Source: Candidatus Thermoplasmatota archaeon (GTDB taxonomy: Archaea > Thermoplasmatota > Thermoplasmata > UBA10834). From it: 39,544 nucleotides of DNA. The notes below the pieces were generated by a model, which saw only the letters and a list, made by a program, of their open reading frames with translations, was not told where the DNA came from and searched no databases. Location: the NCBI GenBank assembly GCA_018814355.1, contig JAHIZT010000039.1, positions 1-39,544 on the forward strand. Reading direction: 5' to 3'. Shown piece after piece: positions 31,818 to 38,762 of the stretch; within the stretch, counting starts at the first letter, position 1, and each line of letters starts with the position of its first letter. The translations under genes and the position numbers were made by a program.

Positions 31818-33044
31818 TCAGAGCAGCCTGCTCTTAGGTGCGATCGTGCCTCTCGCAACTGCGCCCAGTCCTATGAAGGTCCCCTCGCCAATGATAGTGC
31901 CCACATCGATGGTGGCGTTGATGCCCGTCTTGACATCGTCCCCCATGATGACGCCCAGCTTCCTGCGGCCGGAGCCGACCTTCTTCCCGTCGACCACGAC
32001 CTGAATCTCCCTCTCGTCCAGGCGGAGGTTCGCGACCTTGGTGCCTGCGCCCAGATTGCACCTCTCGCCGATGACGCTGTCCCCCACGTAGGACAGGTGC
32101 GGCACGTTGGTCCTGTTCATGATGATCGAGTTCTTTATCTCGACAGCAGCGCCGATCTTGCAGTGCTCGCCTATCGAAGTGCTCGGGCGGATGTATGCGT
32201 TGGGGCCTATCTCGCAGTTCTCGCCGATGATCGTGGGGCCGATGATGTATGATCCCGGCAATACTTTGGTGCCCTTGCCGACCTGGATGTTGCCGATGAT
32301 CGTCGCCTTCTCGGAGACATCTCCCTTGATGTCAGCCCCCAGTCCTTCCATGAGTATGCGGTTGGCATCTATGAGGTCCCAAGGCCTGGCGACATCTATC
32401 CACTCGCCCGTGAGGAGGTGTGTGAACAAATGGCTCTTGCGAATGAGCGTCTTGAACGAGTCCGTTATCTCGTACTCCCCTCTCGATGATTTCTTCGTCT
32501 CTGCGATCGCCTCGAAGATCTCAGGCTCGAGGATGTAGGCTCCGGCGTTGACGAGGTTGGACTCGGGCACATCCGGCTTCTCTACGATGTCCTTGACGAT
32601 ACCGGCGTCCACGACCACGCTCCCGTACCTTCTGGGGTCCTCGACGGTCGTCAGGGCCATCAAACTGCCCTTGACCTTCTTGTGGTGCTCCACCATCCCC
32701 TTGACGCTCTCCTTGGTGAGCACGACATCCCCGTACAGGCAGAAGAACGACGAGTCGATCTTGTCCTTGATCATGCCTATGGCATGTGCGGTCCCGAGCC
32801 GCTCCTTCTGCTCGACATACGCTATCTTGACACCGAAGTCCTTCCCGTCCCCGAAATGCTCCCTGATGCGCTGGGCGCGCCAGCCTACCAGGAGTATGAG
32901 GTCCCTTATGCCCGCTTCCTTGAGCGACTCGATGTTGTGCTCCAGGAAGGGCCTGCCTGCTACCGGCAGGAGCGGCTTCGGTATGTTGGACGTCAGTGGT
33001 CTCATCCTGAGCCCTTCGCCCGCAGCTAGAATATAGCCCTTCAT
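31818..33044 (-). CDS. glmU: Bifunctional sugar-1-phosphate nucleotidylyltransferase/acetyltransferase (GlmU-like)
   Basis: The protein has 408 residues from the ATG at 33044, which has AGAGGT seven bases upstream and overlaps the glmM stop by four bases. Residues 1-230 form the nucleotidyltransferase with MKGYILAAGEGLRMRPLT and PKPLLPVAGRP, plus LYGDVVL and EKPDVP. The rest is a left-handed beta-helix of hexapeptide repeats (IIGNIQVGKGTKV, IIGPTIIGENCEIG), as in acetyltransferases. Together with GlmM it converts GlcN-1-P to UDP-GlcNAc, as known for the Sulfolobus ST0452-type enzymes; a glucose/dTTP preference cannot be ruled out. The product feeds glycan or S-layer glycosylation. Confidence 0.88.
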   Translation of the reverse strand: MKGYILAAGEGLRMRPLTSNIPKPLLPVAGRPFLEHNIESLKEAGIRDLILLVGWRAQRIREHFGDGKDFGVKIAYVEQKERLGTAHAIGMIKDKIDSSFFCLYGDVVLTKESVKGMVEHHKKVKGSLMALTTVEDPRRYGSVVVDAGIVKDIVEKPDVPESNLVNAGAYILEPEIFEAIAETKKSSRGEYEITDSFKTLIRKSHLFTHLLTGEWIDVARPWDLIDANRILMEGLGADIKGDVSEKATIIGNIQVGKGTKVLPGSYIIGPTIIGENCEIGPNAYIRPSTSIGEHCKIGAAVEIKNSIIMNRTNVPHLSYVGDSVIGERCNLGAGTKVANLRLDEREIQVVVDGKKVGSGRRKLGVIMGDDVKTGINATIDVGTIIGEGTFIGLGAVARGTIAPKSRLL

Positions 33045-34345
33045 CTGCAAGACCTCTTGACCACATTGTCCATCGTGCTCATGATGTTCGCGGCCCGCTT
33101 CTCGGTCCTTGCCTCCGCCACGAGCCTGATCTTGGGCTCGGTCCCGGACGGCCGGACGAGCGCCCAGCCGTCATCGAACTGGAGCCGGTAGCCGTCCAGC
33201 GTCAGGAGCTCGTCGCATTTGAGCGACCTCATTGCCTTGTCGAGTGTAGCGAGGATTGCGGCTTTGAACTTGGGGTTGTATGAGACCGCGCCTCGTAGGA
33301 TCGGATACCTGGGGATCTTCGTCCGTAGCTCGGAGAGCTTCTTTTCGGAGGCGATCTCGACAAGCCTGGCTGCCGCGAGTATCCCGTCCGGGCAGTAGGT
33401 CTGGTCAGGGAAGATGAATGTGCCCGAGGGCTCACCGCCGAAGCTGGCCTTGCTCTTCTTGACCTCCTCGCTTACGAACACGTCCCCCACCCTGGTCCTG
33501 ATCACCTTCGCATCGACGTAGTCGTCGATCGCGATCGAAGTGTCGACCGTGACGACCAGCTTCTTCTTCGCGAAGCGCTTGGCGAAGAGTGCTAGAAGCT
33601 GGTCACCGCCCAGGAACATGCCCTTGTCGTCGACGGCGACCATCCTGTCCGCATCGCCGTCGTGGGCGATGCCAAGGTCGGCCTTCATCGAGACGACCGC
33701 GCTCTTGAGGTCCGTCAGGTTCTCGTACACAGGCTCAGGCGGTCTCCCGGGGAAGTGTCCGTCCGGGTTGGAATTGATCGTGATCACCTTGCAGCCCATG
33801 CGCTGGAGGACGATGGGGGTGATGGTGAATGCAGGGCCGTTCGCGCAGTCGACGACGACCTTCAGATTGGATTCCTTCGCGTTGTCGAGTATGCGCTCTG
33901 CGTGATTCTCGACTGCTTCCGGGAGGATGTGCTTCCTGCCCACCTCGTCCCAGGGCTTCAGCCCGAACTTGTTCGATCCGAGAAGGTTCTCGATGGCATT
34001 GGACTGGGAGACGCTGAACCCGGATCCATCTGGGTTCCAGAGCTTGATGCCGCCATACTCCGGAGGGTTGTGGCTGGCCGTGATCATGATGCCTGCATCG
34101 AGTTCCCGGGCGGCCTCGGCAAGAGTCGGCGTCGTGACGAGGCCCGCAAGGTAGACATCGCATCCCGCGGCCATCAGCCCGCTGGAAACTGCGGCCTCAA
34201 TCATCGGTCCAGAGGTCCTGGAGTCCATGCCGACGGCTGCGCGCTTGGCGTTCGAGCCAACGGCCATGCCTATCTTGGCCGCGAGCTCGGGCGTGAAGTC
34301 CTTGTTGACGACGCCCCTGATGCCTGACGAACCGAAGAGCGACAA
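33041..34345 (-). CDS. glmM: Phosphoglucosamine mutase/phosphohexomutase
   Basis: The protein has 434 residues. It starts with TTG and AGGA six bases upstream. It has the four phosphohexomutase domains: the catalytic Ser loop MITASHNPPEYGG, the metal loop HDGDADRMVAV, the sugar loop GGEPSGTF and the phosphate loop RPSGTEPKIRLV. Archaeal relatives convert glucosamine-6-phosphate to glucosamine-1-phosphate, or glucose/mannose phosphates. Fusion-like ATGA overlap with the GlmU-like gene supports the glucosamine role. The first residues, LFGSSGIRGVVNKD, are typical. An AT-rich patch near 34390 is the likely promoter. Confidence 0.9.
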   Translation of the reverse strand: MSLFGSSGIRGVVNKDFTPELAAKIGMAVGSNAKRAAVGMDSRTSGPMIEAAVSSGLMAAGCDVYLAGLVTTPTLAEAARELDAGIMITASHNPPEYGGIKLWNPDGSGFSVSQSNAIENLLGSNKFGLKPWDEVGRKHILPEAVENHAERILDNAKESNLKVVVDCANGPAFTITPIVLQRMGCKVITINSNPDGHFPGRPPEPVYENLTDLKSAVVSMKADLGIAHDGDADRMVAVDDKGMFLGGDQLLALFAKRFAKKKLVVTVDTSIAIDDYVDAKVIRTRVGDVFVSEEVKKSKASFGGEPSGTFIFPDQTYCPDGILAAARLVEIASEKKLSELRTKIPRYPILRGAVSYNPKFKAAILATLDKAMRSLKCDELLTLDGYRLQFDDGWALVRPSGTEPKIRLVAEARTEKRAANIMSTMDNVVKRSCR

Positions 34346-34597
34346 TCTATTCCTGCCTCTGCGCCTTGCATGACACTAGGGGATTATCTACGTATTGTGA
34401 TTGAGAGAGATGATGATACGTATCGAGAAGAAGAGAGGGAAGAGCGAGAATGGAGATACTGGCTTACCTCGCCTCAACCGAATATCCTACAGCCAGGAGC
34501 ACCGATTTCTTAGCCAGTGTCACTGGCCATGTCGTCATCCGCCGACCTCGCGGACATAGCCAGATACCTCGGAAAAACGAGCCAGCATACGCAAATC
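34346..34597. other. Divergent intergenic stretch
   Basis: This lies between the divergent glmM-glmU operon and the small gene at 34677. It contains a run of GAGAGAGATGATGATAC and an A/G-rich tract around 34404-34455. I see no ORF with a family and no RNA gene. Confidence 0.35.
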
Positions 34598-34606
34598 ATT
34601 AAATAC
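34598..34606 (+). promoter_or_regulatory. TATA box of the 72-residue protein
   Basis: ATTAAATAC would start transcription near 34625, at the first bases of the following hairpin. Confidence 0.55.
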
Positions 34607-34622
34607 CATCCATCGTGATACA

Positions 34623-34656
34623 CATCTGGACCATGTCTGGATGGCATGGCCAGATG
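34623..34656 (+). promoter_or_regulatory. Long leader hairpin
   Basis: CATCTGG-A-CCATG pairs with CATGG-CCAGATG: 12 base pairs with one bulged A and a 9-base loop (TCTGGATGG). It fills the leader from the likely transcript start to just before the ribosome site GGAGG (34662). As DNA it is also an imperfect palindrome, so either an RNA fold that controls translation or an operator over the transcript start is possible. Confidence 0.55.
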
Positions 34657-34676
34657 AACCCGGAGGGATAAGAAAA

Positions 34677-34895
34677 ATGGTCATGGAACCAATCAGCATC
34701 GACAAGGCCATGGAGATCGCGAAGAAGAAGGGCATCAAGCCAGGCCGCGTAAAGGGCACGAACGGGATACAGTTCACGAAGGGCAGGAACTCGCGCCTGG
34801 AGATTATCAACTGGGACGACTTCAAGACCACGCTGTCGAAGAGAAGGCTCGCAGTCTTCGAGTCCGGCGGCTGGATGAAGATAATGAAGAAGTAG
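34677..34895 (+). CDS. Small basic hypothetical protein
   Basis: The protein has 72 residues from the ATG at 34677, which has GGAGG ten bases upstream; the ATG at 34641 lies within the leader hairpin and is unlikely. It is Lys/Arg-rich: MEIAKKKGIKPGRVKGTNGIQFTKGRN, a strand (RLEIINWDDFKTTLSKRR) and an end with ESGGWMKIMKK. The mixture of a short helix and strands with many basic residues suggests nucleic-acid contact, but no family is recognised. It may control its own leader hairpin. Stop is TAG. Confidence 0.65.
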   Translation: MVMEPISIDKAMEIAKKKGIKPGRVKGTNGIQFTKGRNSRLEIINWDDFKTTLSKRRLAVFESGGWMKIMKK

Positions 34896-35043
34896 GCCTG
34901 TGGCCTCTTCTCTTCAAACCTATGACAAACTCCTTCCTCGCTATCTCAAACCCTTTAGATTGCTTTTCATTCCTTGATGAGTAGCTTGGGCGTTGCCGAT
35001 ACCATTACACTTGGCTTCAGACAAGCGTTCACGAATCGCCCGG

Positions 35044-35706
35044 TCAGGCCTTCTTCTCTTCTGGGCTTATCCCGAACCCGCAATTCTTGCAGGTCAGAGA
35101 CCCCGTGATCCAAGGAGCGCCACAGTTCGGACACGCGTTCTTCCTTAAGCCACAGTGCCAACAATCCGGGCGGTCCCCTTGCCAGACCCTCTTGCACCGG
35201 GGGCATCTTCCGGCGAGAGGATCCGAGTGAGAGTCAATGTCAACAAGGCCGGTCCCATCACACGCTTGGCACTTGTCCGCACCGTTCGGGTTGGGCATGA
35301 ATCCGATACCGCGGCACGCCGGACACTTGCCCGTCCCATAGCAACGAGGACACCTGCCAGTGCCCCCGCAGCTAGGACACGCTGAGAGGAAGTATATCCC
35401 GCGCCCCTTGCACCCCGAGCATATGCCGTTCTCGCAATGTGCGTGGTAACCTATGGAGAGTAGATCGTTCCCACCGCCGTAGTTCGTGTACCAGGTGCAC
35501 TGACCACTGCCGTCGCAGACAGGACAGATGTCCACTCTTCCAAAGCCGTCACAAGCCCTGCACTCGACTTTGTGGACCACGCCCGTCTTCGCCAGAAGGA
35601 TCTCAGTTCCGCAGTACATGCAGTGGGCCTTTCTCAGGTCCTCGGGCAGGCTGAGATTGGCCCCGCAGCGGGGACATACGGCCGGAATCAACTTGATGTC
35701 TGCCAT
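35044..35706 (-). CDS. Cysteine-rich protein with DnaJ-type zinc-finger repeats
   Basis: The protein has 220 residues from the ATG at 35706, with GGTGA upstream; the open frame beyond it is AT-rich and not family-like. It starts with a zinc ribbon (CPRCGANLSLPEDLRKAHCMYC), then has seven CxxCxGxG units such as CRACDGFG, CPVCDGSG, CSGCKGRG, CPSCGGTG, CPRCYGTG, CPACRGIG and CQACDGTG. DnaJ has four. The end carries two more ribbons (CPRCKR...CWHC and CPNC...CKNC). There is no J-domain, so this is not a DnaJ. I infer a zinc-dependent disulfide or protein-holding role. Function is not established. Confidence 0.75.
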   Translation of the reverse strand: MADIKLIPAVCPRCGANLSLPEDLRKAHCMYCGTEILLAKTGVVHKVECRACDGFGRVDICPVCDGSGQCTWYTNYGGGNDLLSIGYHAHCENGICSGCKGRGIYFLSACPSCGGTGRCPRCYGTGKCPACRGIGFMPNPNGADKCQACDGTGLVDIDSHSDPLAGRCPRCKRVWQGDRPDCWHCGLRKNACPNCGAPWITGSLTCKNCGFGISPEEKKA

Positions 35707-35842
35707 GAGTTCACCCGCGAACCCGTGGTTTGGCGCTCTTGGCTGTATCGTTTTGTCTGGATAGCCCGGGCTGATCATGAATATCTCTGAGGAAAGATCC
35801 GCATTTGATCGATGAATTCGTGAAGCGGTCCCGAGAAGAGTT

Positions 35843-35852
35843 ACATATATAG
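35843..35852 (+). promoter_or_regulatory. TATA box of tRNA-Leu
   Basis: ACATATATAG lies 33 bases before the mature tRNA 5' end, a standard archaeal tRNA promoter position given a short 5' leader. Confidence 0.6.
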
Positions 35853-35884
35853 TGATGGTAATCATTGGCGCTTGTTCCGTGCAT

Positions 35885-35969
35885 GCAGGGATAGCCAAGC
35901 CTGGTCAACGGCGCTAGATTCAGGGTCTAGTCGCGCAGGCGTCCGCCGGTTCAAATCCGGCTCCCTGCA
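35885..35969 (+). tRNA. tRNA-Leu(CAG)
   Basis: The acceptor GCAGGGA pairs with TCCCTGC; discriminator A at 35969. The anticodon stem CTAGA/TCTAG encloses TTCAGGG, giving anticodon CAG. A long variable arm (TCGCGCAGGCGTCC) marks a class II tRNA, and the T arm is GCCGG-TTCAAAT-CCGGC. No intron, no encoded CCA. Confidence 0.95.
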
Positions 35970-36100
35970 CTTGGATTCTTCCTCAAGGGATTCTCGATCA
36001 GACGACCTGGGTCACGAGCTAGTGATGTTCATATCCCGGCTGGGCCCATCAACATCTCTGCAGATGATTTCATTGCCTTCAAACGCGATTACTTAGGCAC

Positions 36101-36556
36101 ATGAATGAGGAGTTAGTCGCGCCATGCGGCATGAACTGCAATGTGTGCGCTGCATATCTGGCGGTCACGCATGACGTCAAAAGCAAGGGCATCCGGATGA
36201 TGTACTGCATCGGGTGTAGGCCCAGGAACAAGCTCTGTGCATTCTTGAAGAAGAGCTGCAGCCTGCTCCGCAAGAACGAGGTCAAGTACTGCTACGAGTG
36301 CCCGACCTTTCCATGTGAACGATTGTCCGCCATCGACAAGCGTTACAGGACGCAGTTCAGGATGAGCGAGATCGAAAATCTACACCGTATCAGGGACGAA
36401 GGCATCGAGTCCTTTCTCAAGGCTGAGGAAGCAAAGTGGAAATGCCCAGAATGTGGCGGGGTGATGTCCTGTCATAACGGCCTTTGCTTCGTATGCGACC
36501 TGGACAAGCTGAGGAAGAAGAAGCGGCTCTATCGGTGGGACAAGAAACCGGAATGA
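36101..36556 (+). CDS. DUF3795 cysteine-rich protein
   Basis: The protein has 151 residues. The DUF3795 signature is complete: LVAPCGMNCNVCAAYLA at the start, then MYCIGCRPRNKLCAFLKKSC and KYCYECPTFPCERL. The end adds a zinc ribbon (CPECGG...CHNGLCFVCD). The Cys spacing suggests bound zinc or an Fe-S cluster. The family is common in anaerobic archaea and bacteria and has no known activity. The first Met has weak initiation signals but no alternative is better. Confidence 0.85.
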   Translation: MNEELVAPCGMNCNVCAAYLAVTHDVKSKGIRMMYCIGCRPRNKLCAFLKKSCSLLRKNEVKYCYECPTFPCERLSAIDKRYRTQFRMSEIENLHRIRDEGIESFLKAEEAKWKCPECGGVMSCHNGLCFVCDLDKLRKKKRLYRWDKKPE

Positions 36557-36695
36557 CGCGCACTGTGGCCAATAGCTGACTGTTCAAATGAGAGCCTTCG
36601 CGCCGGATGTACCGGTAAGAAATGGAGCGATGACTGGGAGTCGTTGAATCAGAGGATTGTCGCACCGAGCTAGACTCAATCTCCTCTCCTATTCA

Positions 36696-37148
36696 TCATG
36701 GAGGGGGAGATATGCGTCGCGCTGCTTGACAAGCACTGAAATGTGAGGGCAGAGACGGTTCTGAAGTTCCGGTTTGAACACGGCCATGATTTGGAAGGTC
36801 GTCTTTTCCCAACTTCGCCTTCTCCGAGAATCGGATTGAGTCCCGGGCCCGCGTCGTCACGAAGGCATCTTGTTGTGGATGACCTCGTTGATCCATTACC
36901 AGCTTCTTGTAGGCCTCCTCGCCCTTCGGCGTGAGGCGCAGACGTTCGTGCCCGTCGTTCGAGGCCTCCATCGCGATGATCCCACGGTCGGCCATCCAGG
37001 AAGTGTATCTTCTGAAGACATCGTAGTTGACGTTCGAGGCCGTTCGGAGGCGGGTCTTCAACATCGGTTGTTCTTCTCTCCACAGTCGTTCAAGAATTCG
37101 GGCGACTATGTACAGGTCGGGCCGGTCCATGAGATGGGGAGTCACCAT
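36696..37148 (-). CDS. ArnR-like winged-helix protein with atypical tail
   Basis: The protein has 150 residues. Residues 8-85 are a winged-helix of the archaeal ArnR1 type: LYIVARILERLWREEQPMLKTRLRTASNVNYDVFRRYTSWMADRGII, then a wing and LRLTPKGEEAYKKL. The last 60 residues (from QRGHPQQD) are Pro/Ser/Arg-rich and unlike the family. In another frame of the same strand (36689-36787) a 32-codon stretch starting MAVFKPELQNRL looks more protein-like, so a frameshift near the end of the domain is possible. Probably a small DNA-binding regulator beside the Fe-S protein gene, whose start lies further upstream. Confidence 0.65.
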   Translation of the reverse strand: MVTPHLMDRPDLYIVARILERLWREEQPMLKTRLRTASNVNYDVFRRYTSWMADRGIIAMEASNDGHERLRLTPKGEEAYKKLVMDQRGHPQQDAFVTTRARDSIRFSEKAKLGKDDLPNHGRVQTGTSEPSLPSHFSACQAARRISPPP

Positions 37149-37231
37149 GGGTCACTCACCTGCAAGGAGCCTTTCCATCGCAGATTTCAGAGTTTCGTAT
37201 CTCCCAGTCCACTCAGAGAGAAGGACGCTTA

Positions 37232-38341
37232 CTATCTGATTAGACCTCGATTGAGGAGACGCTGGTGCTCCCAGGTCTTGAAGTCCGCCGGAGGGGGGAC
37301 GATCTCGTTGTCAGTCTTCCTCACGAGCATCGCCGCTCCATTAGGGCATCCGGTGACACACAACCCGCATCCTATGCACTTCTCCCGGTCAACGACTGAA
37401 ACCTCGTTGTCCTCTGAGATGGCATGAACCTGACACCTATCTATGCAGGTCCCGCAACCGACGCATTCCTGAGCCTTGATATCGGCATAGTAGTTGGCAT
37501 AGGCAACTGATTTCTCAATGCCCCAATCAGTGATTCCTCTCAGCAAGCCACAGCAACAGCCACAACAGTTGCAGACGTAACCTACTCCTTTCATGACGTT
37601 GCTCACTGTGTGGACGAGACCCAATTCCTCAGCTTCATCGAGAAACGCCAATGCCTCTTCTCTTGAGACAGAACCCTGGCCTGAGGGGCTCTCATCTGCG
37701 GAGAAGGAGAGGCATGTTCTGAGCGGAAAGCCGCACTCGTGGCCCATATGCTTCTGTTGGACCCTGCAAACGCAATCGCGCAGATTGAAAGATCTCGAGC
37801 CCATAAGAAGTGCTTTGACATCGTCATAGGGGAGGATCCATTCCGATTTGGTGGCATTGTATGCAGGGACGACGCGGTGTATGGCTGGCTGAGGCCTCAT
37901 GATCCCAGCGGCTCCCCCATTTGCCAGGTACTCTTCTACCAGATGGGCCAGCTCATGGTCGACATCACTAGCTTCGAATATCCCAACGATGAATGGCGCC
38001 AACCTGAAGAGATGCTTGCCTTCTTCCTCGCGGTCCCATAGCATGCCCTTCTCCACCATCTTCGTCAATAATGCCTCGGCTTGCCCAGCCGGGAGTCCGA
38101 GTCGCTTGGATATTGCCTCACAGGCCTCCATCGAGCCGCCTAGCTGACAAGCTATAGAAGCCTCTTCAGGTGAGAATATCTTCTTCAGGAGTCTTATCTC
38201 AACATTGGAGGATGTTCTGGGAAAACCATTTGCGAGGCTGTCCAATGCCTCCGCAAGACGCTCATAGACGTGATCGTTCAGCTCAGTCACCATTGCCGAA
38301 GCCCTGAACGACATGCCCGGTAATATATGTGGTTTGAGCAT
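37232..38341 (-). CDS. 4Fe-4S protein with extra Cys-rich motif
   Basis: The protein has 369 residues from the ATG at 38341, behind GGGGAGGAAAGG; the start at 38395 adds a doubtful lead. The N-terminal half is helical with a winged-helix-like part (ISKRLGLPAGQAEALLTKMVEKGML). Then come RDCVCRVQQKHMGHECGFPLRTC and a CNCCGCCCG cluster, and two ferredoxin motifs: CVGCGTCIDRCQ and CIGCGLCVTGCP. Such proteins, common in anaerobes, seem to carry several Fe-S clusters in electron transfer, with the Cys-rich block as a further metal site. The partner is unknown. It overlaps the end of a membrane protein gene, suggesting cotranscription. Confidence 0.8.
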   Translation of the reverse strand: MLKPHILPGMSFRASAMVTELNDHVYERLAEALDSLANGFPRTSSNVEIRLLKKIFSPEEASIACQLGGSMEACEAISKRLGLPAGQAEALLTKMVEKGMLWDREEEGKHLFRLAPFIVGIFEASDVDHELAHLVEEYLANGGAAGIMRPQPAIHRVVPAYNATKSEWILPYDDVKALLMGSRSFNLRDCVCRVQQKHMGHECGFPLRTCLSFSADESPSGQGSVSREEALAFLDEAEELGLVHTVSNVMKGVGYVCNCCGCCCGLLRGITDWGIEKSVAYANYYADIKAQECVGCGTCIDRCQVHAISEDNEVSVVDREKCIGCGLCVTGCPNGAAMLVRKTDNEIVPPPADFKTWEHQRLLNRGLIR

Positions 38342-38706
38342 CGGTCGCCTTTCCTCCCCAAGGTCTTTCCCGAGATGTAGTGACTGCAACCACAACCGCC
38401 ATGATCGTGACCATAGCGCCGAGAAGCACTTTCGGGGGGCCGAACTCCGGGGATGACCAGTGTCGCTTCTATTAGCAGATGGTTCAATGCGGTTGCGACC
38501 GCTTCGACGGATTCGTTCAAAGAGGCGAATGCACTAGACTTGAACATCTGGGAAGACCAATCATAGTTTCCATCCATCCAGGTATTGTTCTTGATCGCTC
38601 CGCTGCCGAAAGTAATGGTCGAGGCCAACCCTGTTGTCCAAATCGCGACAAGCACGGGAGCCTCCAGAATCACCGGGATCAAAAGAGAAGCCCCCAGAGT
38701 CCACAT
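38283..38706 (-). pseudogene. Frameshifted two-helix membrane protein
   Basis: From the ATG at 38706 the frame has a first membrane helix (LGASLLIPVILEAPVLVAIWTTGL), an outer loop with Asn/Ser-rich sequence (NNTWMDGNYDWSSQM) and ATALNHLLIEATLVIPG. It then meets a run of six C (38434-38439 as G on the plus strand). Removing one C switches to a frame reading VLLGAMVTIMAVVVAVTTSRERPW, a clean second membrane helix with a positive stop-transfer end, finishing at 38283. As given, the frame goes on into low-quality sequence and stops at 38287. Assembly error, phase variation or true decay are all possible. The gene comes before and overlaps the Fe-S protein gene. Confidence 0.55.
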
Positions 38707-38762
38707 TGTCAGGAAGAACCCTTATCTCCTGCTGCGGGGATGACGATTGGAGAGAGAAACAA

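Noticed and set aside
33662-34327. A 221-codon plus-strand frame opposite glmM
   Set aside because: It is a GC-driven shadow of a well-identified gene, with no recognisable domain.
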